DNA from: an uncultured Oscillospiraceae bacterium
GTDB taxonomy: Bacteria > Bacillota > Clostridia > Oscillospirales > Oscillospiraceae
NCBI GenBank assembly: GCA_905234855.1
Contig: CAJOIU010000009.1
Coordinates: forward strand, 1-64,000
Reading direction: 5' to 3'
DNA: 64,000 nucleotides
Part shown: piece by piece, positions 17,404 through 25,413 of the stretch
How positions within the stretch are numbered: the first letter of the stretch is position 1
Layout: each line of letters begins with the position of its first letter
Notes under the pieces: generated by a model
What the model was told of the DNA's origin: nothing
What the model saw: only the letters and a program-made list of their open reading frames with translations
Databases searched by the model: none
Position numbers and translations under genes: made by a program

Positions 17404-18336
17404 TTATTTTGCGTATTTCGCCATCATGGCGTCGATGACGCCGTTCTGCGTGGTATTCAGCGGGGTGTTGGAGCCGTGTCCTGCGTTCCATGTCCATGCG
17501 AAGCTGGCATCCACGCCGTTCATGGAAAGAGCCAGCGCGTCGGAATAGCTCTGGAACTCCGCGTCCAGATCGGCGCGGGTGACGCCCATGCTCCATTCGT
17601 ATCCCTCGCCCGCGGAGTCGAGACCCGTGATGGGACACCAGCACATGGCCGCGGCTACGGCGTCGCTCGCGTCCGCCGCGCCGATGGCATCGAGATACGG
17701 CGTATACAGCTCGCTGTCGCCCGTCGCGCCCAGAACCGCGGTCTGGCTGCCGCCGCCGCTCATGCCGAAGGGTACTATGCGGTCGCCGCAGCCGGGGAGC
17801 ACATCAAGATTGGCTCGGATATAGCGGATGGCAGCCTTCAGATCCACCACGCCCGCGGGCGCGCCCACATCCTTGCCGCGGCAGCCCGCGGAGACGTAGA
17901 CAAAGCCCGCAGCGGTGTATTTTGCCGAGCCGCTGACATATCCCGTGGGCGCGGACTGCGCCGAATGCCCCGGCGTGTTCACCGGGAACACGATGGGAGC
18001 GGTGGCGGACGTGAAGCCCGCGGCCGTTCCGGCCTCGTTCACCGCGCAGGTGTACATCCCGTTGCCGTTGGGCGTGCCGGTCATGTATGCGCCGGGGACA
18101 TAGATGCCGAGGTTCTCGTAGCCGGCGTCGGCGGGCTCCGCACAATACGAAACGCCGACCTGCCAATATACGTCGTTTGCCTCATTATACTGCCAGCGGG
18201 TCATGTCCACCGCGCCGTATTCCGTCAGTTCGGGCTGCGCGGATCTGCCGGAGGCCTCGCCGCTGGCCCATGCCGCGCCGGACAGCAGCGAAAAAATGAG
18301 GCACAAGGCCGCTGTAAATGATATGATTCTTTTCAT
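17404..18336 (-). CDS. Secreted alpha/beta-hydrolase, short tannase/feruloyl-esterase-like
   Basis: 310 residues from the ATG at 18336 after TAAGGAGG. There is a signal peptide (residues 1-24, ending AAWASG) and then GEASGRSAQ. The nucleophile elbow is FGMSGGGSQTAV, and an oxyanion-type stretch VYVSAGCRGKD lies before it. The C-terminal NAGHGSNTP could supply the histidine. Longer relatives have a lid domain of some 200 residues between the elbow and the histidine; here TRADLDAEFQ runs almost directly into VDASFAWTWNAGHG, so the gene looks internally shortened. It may be a compact active esterase or a decaying one. It shares the DASF(A/E)W motif with the pseudogene at 15987-16543. Confidence 0.72.
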   Translation of the reverse strand: MKRIISFTAALCLIFSLLSGAAWASGEASGRSAQPELTEYGAVDMTRWQYNEANDVYWQVGVSYCAEPADAGYENLGIYVPGAYMTGTPNGNGMYTCAVNEAGTAAGFTSATAPIVFPVNTPGHSAQSAPTGYVSGSAKYTAAGFVYVSAGCRGKDVGAPAGVVDLKAAIRYIRANLDVLPGCGDRIVPFGMSGGGSQTAVLGATGDSELYTPYLDAIGAADASDAVAAAMCWCPITGLDSAGEGYEWSMGVTRADLDAEFQSYSDALALSMNGVDASFAWTWNAGHGSNTPLNTTQNGVIDAMMAKYAK

Positions 18337-18370
18337 GCCGTTCCTCCTTAGGTTCCAGTCTCTCATGCCT

Positions 18371-18399
18371 ACTATATAAAAAGAGCGATGTCCGGGCAA
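18371..18399 (-). promoter_or_regulatory. Housekeeping-type promoter of the esterase gene
   Basis: Minus strand: TTGCCC (18399-18394), 17-bp spacer, TATAGT (18376-18371), 35 nt before the ATG at 18336. Confidence 0.55.
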
Positions 18400-18612
18400 G
18401 AGCGTGGGAACAAACAACACAAATTCGGAATAAACAACGCACGATAAAAAAATATGTGAAAATATAGACATTGTATCATATGTCTGATAGAATATAATTG
18501 GTAGATTATAATTTGACTGAAGGAGTTATGGGAGAGGAAGATCAAAACACAGAAGAAGCATATCGACAACCAGAAGCCCATCGAATACAAGTACTTTGGG
18601 AGGCGGCGGAAT

Positions 18613-19275
18613 ATGGATATGAACAAGGAAACAAAACAGCTTGAACGGCAGGGCGAGTCCGTATCGGAAAACATCTGGCTATGCCCGGACGGGGTGTATC
18701 GCTGGGTGTATGAGTACGACATGCTGCGAAATCCCGGGATCATGGTCACCGTGTGGAAGGTGCTGGGCATCTCCTTCGGAGCGGTGTTCCTGTTTAATCT
18801 CATCGTCAGCCTGTTCGGGGGCGATCTGAAGACCATGGACGATCTTTGGGGTATAGGAAAGCTGTTCCTGATCCTTGCGGGGATCTTCCTTGTGCTCAGC
18901 GTTGTTTCCTATATCATTCTGGCGGCGCTGTACGGCTGGAAGTATCAGGTGCTGTTTGAGATGACGGACGAATACGTGAAGCACATCCAGATGCCCAAGC
19001 AGTTCAAAAAGGCCGAGGCCATCGGCTGGCTCACGGCCTTCGTGGGGGCGCTGGCTCACAAGCCCTATATGGTCGCGCTGGGCTCCAACGTCGCCGCGCG
19101 GAATACCAGCACATCCGAATTCAAAAACGTGGAGATCGTAAAGGTGCGCCGCAAGCGACACACCATCCATGTGAACCAGCTTCTGGACAAGAATCAGGTC
19201 TATGCCGAGGACGCGGATTTCGATTTCGTGGAGAAATACATCCTCGACCGCTGCGTGAAAGCAAAGGTTAAATAA
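18613..19275 (+). CDS. Two-TM membrane protein of unknown function
   Basis: 220 residues from the ATG at 18613, preceded by GGGAGGCGG. A polar N-terminus (residues 1-45) precedes two hydrophobic helices (about 46-68 and 82-108). A basic/mixed cytosolic part of about 110 residues follows, with KVRRKRHTIHVNQLLDKNQV near the end. The layout resembles YcxB/PH-like bacterial membrane proteins, but the identity is unproven. The frame stays open for about 30 codons upstream without an ATG. The zinc-ribbon protein gene follows after 14 nt, so the two are probably co-transcribed. Confidence 0.7.
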   Translation: MDMNKETKQLERQGESVSENIWLCPDGVYRWVYEYDMLRNPGIMVTVWKVLGISFGAVFLFNLIVSLFGGDLKTMDDLWGIGKLFLILAGIFLVLSVVSYIILAALYGWKYQVLFEMTDEYVKHIQMPKQFKKAEAIGWLTAFVGALAHKPYMVALGSNVAARNTSTSEFKNVEIVKVRRKRHTIHVNQLLDKNQVYAEDADFDFVEKYILDRCVKAKVK

Positions 19276-19289
19276 GGGAGGGGGCTATC

Positions 19290-21530
19290 ATGGCAAGATT
19301 CTGCCGATACTGCGGAAATCCCGTCCGGGAGGGCGCAAACTTCTGCAAAACCTGCGGCGCGCGGATCGGCGCACAGAGCGCCCCAAACGGAGCGGGTACA
19401 TTCACGGGGAGATCTGCGCGTTCCGCCGCTTATCCGTCCCAGCCGAGGACGACCTCGTCCCGCGTGGGCGTGCCCGCAGCGCAGGCGAAGAAGAAAAAAA
19501 GCCCTGCGGCGGGGATCGCCGCCGTGCTGGTGATCGCGCTGCTCGTGACCGGCTTCGGCTGGCCCGGCTGGCTCCGCACGCTCATCCGCGGCGGCGGGGA
19601 CGAAGCGGCGATCCAAGACGTCGGGGACGAAGCGGCAGTCCAGAGCGATAGGGACGAAGCGGCAGTCCAAGGCGGCGGGGAAGAAGCGGTGATCCACACC
19701 GTAGAGGTCACGCTGCCCGCATCCACAGGCGCGCGTGCCGCCGTGGAGGAGGAAGCCGCCGTGGCGGTGGAGGCGTATCTCGTGGCACGGGCGTATTACG
19801 ACAAGCTTGAGAACTACGACCTCGAAAACTTCGACCCGGACGATTACAATGACCTGCTGGATCGGGCGGTGACCGCCTTTGAGATCGCGGACGAGCTGAG
19901 TGCCGCGCTGGAGGAGGACGCCGAATACCTTTCCGAGTTGGAAGACGAGGGCGTGACCGAAGCGGGAGCGGCCGTCTACCGGGAACTGACGGCGAGGCCC
20001 CGCACGATCAACCCGTTTACTGTGACCGCTTACGCGGCGGATGAGTCTCCCTCGATGAAGTGGGCGCAGGATATCACGAAAATCTACGACAAGGCTCCGG
20101 TGGGTAAGGGCATACGAACCTTGGCCGCAGAGCTGGGTACCGACGCAAAACATGCCTACGCCTTGCTGACCCAAGCGCAGAATATCATTGCGGGAGATGC
20201 GATGGCGGAGGCCGAATACTGGAACGCCGCTTATCAGACGGCGGTGGAGACCAAGGCGGCGGCATCCGCTGCAGGGTTTGCGGTGGCGGTAGCCGCCAGC
20301 GGCGGCGCCGCGGCAGGCATAGCGTCGGCTCTCGAGGTGGGAGGCGTGGTATGCAGCGGCGTACAGGCGGTGCTCGATGTCGGCACCGCCGTAACGATCG
20401 CAACGACGAACGGCGAGGGCAACGAATACACGACCGCGTTTGAAAACACCTCGTCCCAATTTGCTCCGATCAGCGCCTTTTTCGCGCTCGGCAACGCCGG
20501 CGTGAACGCCTATAACATCTATAAAGGCGTCGATGTGGGCGACAACAAAGCGCAGGCCATCATCTATCTGGCAAACTCCGTAACGGATTATTTCACATCG
20601 GACGGCAGTATCCTCGGAGGTACGCTTACATACAACAAGGACGGGCTGAGCTTCACACTGATGGACACGCTTTTCGGAACGGACCCCAAACAGCAGGAGG
20701 CGGCGAAAAAGATGCTGCGCGATCTCGGATTGGACGAAAAGATCATCAAGGAGGCAATGGATATCGCCGCGGGCAAAGCACCGTCCACCCCCGCGCCGGA
20801 GATCGCGCCGGAGCCGGAGGAGGAAGAGGGATACGACGGCGGTCTGGGTGACATGGCCGATCAATACATCGAGCAGTATGATATCTTCACCGACCCCAAC
20901 GAGCGCTTTGACAAATATGGCTTCATAGAGTATATGCGCAATCGGGTCACCTCCTCCGGGCAGGATTACGGGGATTTTGAGCGCCCGAAGGTCATCGAGC
21001 CGGGACTGCATGTGGATCCCGACGACGACTCGTTCGACGAGCCGGCTGAGCCCGAGCTCACGACCGAACCCACGCCGGAGCCTACGCCGAAGCCGACGGC
21101 AACTCCCAAGCCGACGTCTACGCCAAAACCGACGCCCACGCCGAAACTCAACGGCGGTTTCGAGGAGGGGATCACCGGGTCATACAGCATCTACTGTCTG
21201 GACAGTTATACATGGAACAGCAGCGGCAATACCGACGCCTATGATTACGAATATACGGCACAGGTGCTTCTGCATGACAGCGGTACGATGGAGATCAGCT
21301 TCGCGAATGAGCACATCGTCGGGACATATGACCCGCAGACCCGTACCTTTGTCGGCATCGGCGACACCGTCACGGACGACCCGCTGGCGACCTCGTTTTT
21401 CTCCCTGTATGAGACGACGCTCGTTTTCGAGACGGATGCCGGCATTCCCATAGCGACCGGCGGCTTCGATTACTGGAACAGCTTTACCACGGGCAGGGTC
21501 GATATCATCATGGAAAAGCTGGACGGCTGA
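19290..21530 (+). CDS. Zinc-ribbon membrane-anchored protein with repeat and Thr-Pro linker
   Basis: 746 residues; AGGGAGGG precedes the ATG. A double CxxC zinc ribbon (FCRYCGNPVREGANFCKTCG) lies at residues 4-23. A single membrane helix follows near 70-92, then three degenerate 11-residue repeats (DEAAVQ type, about 103-135). The large outer part is mainly helical with a small-residue hydrophobic stretch at about 325-360. A linker of EPTPEPTPKPTATPKPT repeats (about 593-625) leads to a C-terminal beta domain of about 120 residues. The zinc ribbon faces the cytosol and the rest is probably outside. Function unknown. Genes of this plan are common in Clostridia as surface or stress sensors. Confidence 0.75.
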   Translation: MARFCRYCGNPVREGANFCKTCGARIGAQSAPNGAGTFTGRSARSAAYPSQPRTTSSRVGVPAAQAKKKKSPAAGIAAVLVIALLVTGFGWPGWLRTLIRGGGDEAAIQDVGDEAAVQSDRDEAAVQGGGEEAVIHTVEVTLPASTGARAAVEEEAAVAVEAYLVARAYYDKLENYDLENFDPDDYNDLLDRAVTAFEIADELSAALEEDAEYLSELEDEGVTEAGAAVYRELTARPRTINPFTVTAYAADESPSMKWAQDITKIYDKAPVGKGIRTLAAELGTDAKHAYALLTQAQNIIAGDAMAEAEYWNAAYQTAVETKAAASAAGFAVAVAASGGAAAGIASALEVGGVVCSGVQAVLDVGTAVTIATTNGEGNEYTTAFENTSSQFAPISAFFALGNAGVNAYNIYKGVDVGDNKAQAIIYLANSVTDYFTSDGSILGGTLTYNKDGLSFTLMDTLFGTDPKQQEAAKKMLRDLGLDEKIIKEAMDIAAGKAPSTPAPEIAPEPEEEEGYDGGLGDMADQYIEQYDIFTDPNERFDKYGFIEYMRNRVTSSGQDYGDFERPKVIEPGLHVDPDDDSFDEPAEPELTTEPTPEPTPKPTATPKPTSTPKPTPTPKLNGGFEEGITGSYSIYCLDSYTWNSSGNTDAYDYEYTAQVLLHDSGTMEISFANEHIVGTYDPQTRTFVGIGDTVTDDPLATSFFSLYETTLVFETDAGIPIATGGFDYWNSFTTGRVDIIMEKLDG
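19595..19700 (+). repeat. Degenerate tandem repeat (GACGAAGCGGC units) in the zinc-ribbon gene
   Basis: Three to four diverged copies about 27-33 bp apart, each with GGGGA(C/A)GAAGCGG followed by (A/C)(T/G)(A/T)CC. They encode GDEAAIQ, GDEAAVQ, RDEAAVQ and GEEAVIH just outside the membrane helix. Confidence 0.7.
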
Positions 21531-21759
21531 CGCGCAGGGATTCCGGGAGGGAGCAAGCGGCAGCGTCTTATTGCAAAAGATTCCGCGGGCTTGAGCCTTC
21601 TGCATTGAAGGCTCAGTCCGCGGTTTTTATTCCGCCATATCCTTCCCGGGAGCAAAGCTCGGCGTTTCCACGCCGTGCCGACGGATTTTTGTAGTGGAAA
21701 TGGGAGACCCTATTTGGTAAAATACCGGCGGGAAACAATGTAACAGTGAGGTCAAAGCA

Positions 21760-24471
21760 TTGGAATACTATTTGGAAAACCCGGAAAAGGTGCTGCGTGA
21801 GCTCAACACCTCGGAGCAGGGACTGAGTGACGGGGAGGCTGCGGCAAGGCTGCAGCAAAACGGGAAAAACCTTCTGGAGGAAGAAGAAAAGCGCTCTGTT
21901 TGGCGGAAATTTCTGGATTCCGTAACGGACCCGATGATCTTGATGCTGCTGGGAGCTGCGCTGGTGCAGGTCGTCGTAACGATTCTGGAGACCCGCGGGG
22001 ATTTTTCCCTCGGCTCCTTCACGGACGTCTTTGTGATCCTTGCGGTCGTGATCCTCAACGCGATCATGAGCCTCGTTCAGGAAAACAAGGCGGAGGCGGC
22101 CATGGCCGCCCTTATGCAGATGACGGCCGAAACCTCCAGAGTGGTTCGGGACGGCGCGGTGATCTCCGTGAAAAGCGAGGAGCTGGTGGTGGGCGATATC
22201 GTCCGCTTTGAGGCCGGGGATACCGTACCCGCCGATTGCCGCGTTCTGGAATCTCACAGCCTGAAGGCGGAGGAAGCCGCTCTCACGGGCGAGCCTTTGG
22301 CGGCGGAAAAGCTGGTGGATGTTCTGATGTGCGCCGAAGGTCAGGATGATATCCCCCTCGGCGACAGGGCGAATATGCTCTACAGCGGCTCCACCGTAGT
22401 TTACGGGCGCGGAACGGGCGTCGTGACTGCCACGGGCATGGATACGGAAATGGGCAAGATCGCCGGCGCCCTTCAGCTGGCTGAAAAGGAGCAGACGCCG
22501 CTGCAGAAGCGCATGGCGGAGCTTTCGGCCTTTCTGACGAAGCTGGTCATCGGCATCTGCGTGGTCGTCTTTGCCGTGGGCTGTATCCAGTCTGTCGTTC
22601 TGACAGATACGGCCTTTTCATGGGAGCTTTTCGGCGCCAGCGCCGTTAACAGCCTTGTGGCGGCCATCGCGCTGGCCGTGGCAGCCATCCCGGAGGGGCT
22701 GCCCGCCGTCGTGACGATCGTGCTGTCCATCGGCGTGACCGATATGGCGAGGCATCAGGCGCTGATCCGCAAGCTGACCGCCGTCGAGACCCTTGGCTGC
22801 ACGCAGATCATCTGCACGGACAAAACAGGCACGCTGACCCAAAACAAAATGACGGTCGTTCGCGAGTATACGGACGATCCGAAGCTGATGGCGACCGCCA
22901 TGGCGCTGTGCTCCGACGCCGAGCTCCTGCCCGGCGAGACTTCCTCCGCCGGAGAACCCACGGAGACCGCGCTCGTCGATTACGCGCTGAAGCTCGGCCT
23001 TCCGAAATACGAGCTGACATCCGCCCAGCCGCGTGTGGCCGAAGCGCCCTTTGATTCCGACCGAAAGATGATGTCCACGATCCATAGGACAGACAGCGGC
23101 TTCATTCAATATACCAAGGGCGCGTGCGACATGGTTTTGGAGCATTGCATCGGCTATCTGAAGGATGGCCGGATCGTCCCCATGACGGAGGCTGTTCTCG
23201 AAGAGATCCGGCAGGTCAACAAATCCTATGCGGATGAGGCTCTGCGGGTGCTGGCGGCGGCTTATCGGAGCTATGATGTCCTGCCGGAGGATACCGACCC
23301 GGACAGTCTGGAGCAGTCTTTGATCCTGATCGGTCTCTACGGCATGATCGACCCCTGCAGGCCGGAGGCGTATGAGGCGATCGAAAAATGCCGCATGGCG
23401 GGGATCCGCCCCATCATGATCACGGGGGATCACAAGGATACCGCCGTGGCCATCGGAAAGGATCTCGGCATCCTCCAAAGCGCCGAGGAGGCGGCGCTGG
23501 GCGCGGAACTGGACAAATACACGGACGAGGAGCTTACGGAGGTCGTGAGCCGGTATTCCGTCTATGCCCGGGTGCAGCCGGAGCATAAGACCCGTATCGT
23601 CAATGCGTGGCAGGCGAGAGGCATGGTCACCGCCATGACCGGCGACGGCGTGAACGACGCGCCCTCCATCAAAAAAGCGGACATCGGCATCGGCATGGGC
23701 ATCACCGGCACCCCGGTCACGAAGAGCGCCGCCGATATGGTTCTGGCGGACGACAATTTCGCTACCATCATCCGGGCGATCGAGGCAGGACGCAAGATCT
23801 ATGACAATATCTGCAAGGTGCTGCAGTTCCAGCTTTCCACCAATCTGGCGGAGGTGCTGATCGTTTTCTTCGCCTCCATCCTGAATTTTACCATCCTGAC
23901 GCCCGTCCATCTGCTGTGGATCAATATGGTGACCGATACGCTGCCCGGGCTGGCGCTGGGCATGGAAACGGCAGAGGGGGAGCTCATGAAGCGAAAGCCC
24001 CGGGCGAAGGAGGAAAGCATCTTTGCAAACGGCGCGGGCGTCAGTATGCTCTGGCAGGGCGTTTATCTTGCCGCCATCGAGATCGCCGCCTATTATATCG
24101 GCTACCTTCTGGAGAACGGCTCCTTCTCCGGCCTCGCGCAGGGCAGGTGGTGTGAAAACGCCGTCGTTATGGTCTTTCTCACGGTGAGCTTTTCGGAAGC
24201 CCTCTGCGCGCTGAATATGCGCTCGCGCACAGGCTCGATCTTCCGGCGTGAGATGCTTCTGAATATCAACTGGTGGATGGTCGGCGCGATGGCCATAACC
24301 GTCGCTCTGACGCTGGCAGCCGCATTTCTGCCGGGCTTCCGGGAGCTGTTCGGCATCCACGGTACGCTGACGGCCAAGGAGCTGCTGATCTCCGTGGGGC
24401 TGGCGCTTTCCACGCTTCCTGTATTTGAAGCGGGTAAGGCCATCCAGCGGGTGGGGCGGAGGAAAGCGTAA
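21760..24471 (+). CDS. Calcium-type P-type ATPase (PMCA/SERCA-like)
   Basis: 903 residues starting with TTG at 21760 after GTGAGG; no ATG gives the conserved N-terminal cation-ATPase domain. The phosphorylated aspartate is Asp354 in CTDKTGTLTQNKM. The actuator TGE is in ALTGEPLAAE, the ion-site helix M4 has PEGLPAVV, and the hinge is MTGDGVNDAP. About ten membrane helices are predicted. PEGLP and the N-terminal domain point to the P2A/P2B calcium-exporting class, though manganese or other cations are possible. It is cargo of the sigG element, with a TTG start that may keep expression low. Confidence 0.9.
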   Translation: MEYYLENPEKVLRELNTSEQGLSDGEAAARLQQNGKNLLEEEEKRSVWRKFLDSVTDPMILMLLGAALVQVVVTILETRGDFSLGSFTDVFVILAVVILNAIMSLVQENKAEAAMAALMQMTAETSRVVRDGAVISVKSEELVVGDIVRFEAGDTVPADCRVLESHSLKAEEAALTGEPLAAEKLVDVLMCAEGQDDIPLGDRANMLYSGSTVVYGRGTGVVTATGMDTEMGKIAGALQLAEKEQTPLQKRMAELSAFLTKLVIGICVVVFAVGCIQSVVLTDTAFSWELFGASAVNSLVAAIALAVAAIPEGLPAVVTIVLSIGVTDMARHQALIRKLTAVETLGCTQIICTDKTGTLTQNKMTVVREYTDDPKLMATAMALCSDAELLPGETSSAGEPTETALVDYALKLGLPKYELTSAQPRVAEAPFDSDRKMMSTIHRTDSGFIQYTKGACDMVLEHCIGYLKDGRIVPMTEAVLEEIRQVNKSYADEALRVLAAAYRSYDVLPEDTDPDSLEQSLILIGLYGMIDPCRPEAYEAIEKCRMAGIRPIMITGDHKDTAVAIGKDLGILQSAEEAALGAELDKYTDEELTEVVSRYSVYARVQPEHKTRIVNAWQARGMVTAMTGDGVNDAPSIKKADIGIGMGITGTPVTKSAADMVLADDNFATIIRAIEAGRKIYDNICKVLQFQLSTNLAEVLIVFFASILNFTILTPVHLLWINMVTDTLPGLALGMETAEGELMKRKPRAKEESIFANGAGVSMLWQGVYLAAIEIAAYYIGYLLENGSFSGLAQGRWCENAVVMVFLTVSFSEALCALNMRSRTGSIFRREMLLNINWWMVGAMAITVALTLAAAFLPGFRELFGIHGTLTAKELLISVGLALSTLPVFEAGKAIQRVGRRKA

Positions 24472-24483
24472 CAGTCTTTCAAG

Positions 24484-24520
24484 GGGGTGGCCGCGGCAGG
24501 TCATCCCCGATTTTGTTGTT
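24484..24520 (+). terminator. Probable terminator after the P-type ATPase gene
   Basis: A GGGGTGGCC / GGTCATCCCC imperfect stem is followed by GATTTTGTTGTTTTT. It overlaps the stop codon of the convergent gene at 24501. Confidence 0.5.
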
Positions 24521-25061
24521 TTTCGAAATGCGTGTGGATGCTGACCGTAAAAGCCGTCGGCTCTCTCGGCGGATCCCTGCGGCTGTAAACCGGCAGTGCC
24601 AGCTTCTCCAGCAGACTGCGCCAGCGGCTGGTATGGTTATAAACGGCGACGGTATACCAGCAGCGGACGCCGGGGCTTCTTTCGGCGTCAAATTCCTCGG
24701 CGCTCCGGGGGCGGATGCGGAGGTATTCCGCCTTGAACGCCTCGGTCGCTTCGGCGCGGCGTTCCTCCTCCGGGGGCTTATGTACGGGATAGTTCTCCTG
24801 CAGCCACTCCCGCAGCGGAAGCCCGAAGCGCCGCCGGATCACCGGGTGGGGAGGAAGACCGCGTTTTTTGAAATCTGTGGCCGTGGGTACCCTGCCGTTG
24901 TCGAGGATGAACTGCTCGACGGCGTCGCGGATCGCGGCCTCCGACCAGTGGTTCAGCGGTAATTCCTCCGAAAGGGTATGCAGGACTTCGATCGCCTCCC
25001 CGTTCTGCTCGGATTCGGATAGTGCTTGTATAGCAAGGGACAGAGCCTGTTTGCGCGTCAT
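24501..25061 (-). CDS. Right-end gene of the sigG element; candidate directionality/excision factor
   Basis: 186 residues from the ATG at 25061, which has its own AAGGGAGG site. The frame is also continuous with sigG codons 1-95 through a short linker, so a fusion product is possible. The N-terminal 50 residues are helical (MTRKQALSLAIQALSESEQN). A winged or HNH-associated-repeat-like unit follows: AIRDAVEQFILDNGRVPTAT, then PPHPVIRRRFGLPLREWLQE at about residues 63-105. The C-terminus is basic with WYTVAVYNHTSRWRSLLEKL. These features suggest DNA binding. It starts 44 bp inside the element and can only be transcribed from the sigG promoter, which fits a recombination directionality factor made at sporulation. 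Function is inference. Confidence 0.6.
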   Translation of the reverse strand: MTRKQALSLAIQALSESEQNGEAIEVLHTLSEELPLNHWSEAAIRDAVEQFILDNGRVPTATDFKKRGLPPHPVIRRRFGLPLREWLQENYPVHKPPEEERRAEATEAFKAEYLRIRPRSAEEFDAERSPGVRCWYTVAVYNHTSRWRSLLEKLALPVYSRRDPPREPTAFTVSIHTHFEKQQNRG

Positions 25062-25082
25062 GGAAAAACCTCCCTTTGCCCG

Positions 25083-25112
25083 GTTTCTCCGTCCGATATC
25101 CATTGGCACGCC
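25083..25112. other. Right att junction of the sigG element (sigG N-half side)
   Basis: The inner arm 25083-25104 contains GTTTCTCCGTCCGATATCC, the reverse complement of the left arm with 2 mismatches in 22. Plus-strand GG at 25105-25106 is the shared dinucleotide, and sigG coding DNA follows. Joining the outer flanks of both junctions gives attB in the sequence coding TYGVPMISGEI. Confidence 0.88.
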
Positions 25113-25388
25113 GTAGGTGGAAAACTTGACCTGCTGATCCACGTCAAAATGATCGATGGCTTTGATGAGACCGATGCAGCCGACCTGAAAGAGATCGTCC
25201 ACATTCTCCCCCCGCCCGGAGAAGCGCTGGATCACAGATAAAACGAGCCGGAGATTTCCGGCGATCAGCTCCTCCCGGGCGGCCATATCCCCGGCCTTGG
25301 CACGGATGAGCAGGGCGCGTGTCTCCTCGTTTTTGAGCACCTTCAGCTTCGCTGTGTTCACACCGCAGATCTCCACTTTGCTTTGCAT
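25104..25388 (-). CDS. sigG: sigG, N-terminal part (codons 1-95), interrupted
   Basis: The ATG at 25388 follows GAGGAGG by 7 nt; an upstream ATG at 25394 is too close to the site. The part begins MQSKVEICGVNTAKLKVLKN, close to Bacillus SigG (KVEICGV...VLKNEE). It then contains regions 2.1-2.2 (NLRLVLSVIQRF, DDLFQVGCIGLIKAIDHF) and stops at KFSTYGVP. The missing continuation MISGEIRRYLRDN is found at 11194. In the integrated state the frame instead runs into the element gene and ends at 24501. The truncated product would keep the core-polymerase-binding region but lack regions 2.4, 3 and 4. Confidence 0.94.
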
Positions 25389-25413
25389 GGACATGCCTCC
25401 TCTTCGGTAGACA

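Larger units (their letters stand above)
11197..25105. mobile_element. sigG intervening element, about 13.9 kb, serine-recombinase type
   Basis: This segment interrupts sigG within codon 95. The defining facts are: two sigG fragments in the same orientation and frame; a common GT(G/T)CC(A/G)ATG at both junctions (minus strand); 22-bp inverted inner arms; a large serine recombinase 54 bp from the left junction; and a small gene starting 44 bp from the right junction. Contents from left to right are recombinase, Pr6Pr-like membrane protein, fbp, esterase pseudogene, 50-residue protein, IS1182 remnant, truncated esterase, membrane protein, zinc-ribbon protein, Ca-type P-ATPase and the right-end gene. 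There are no phage structural or conjugation genes. Known parallels are skin-type elements in sigK; insertion in sigG is not one I know as established. Confidence 0.92.

Noticed and set aside
19200-21011. Minus-strand ORF of 603 codons opposite the zinc-ribbon gene
   Set aside because: Shadow; its repeated segments simply mirror the repeats of the real gene.
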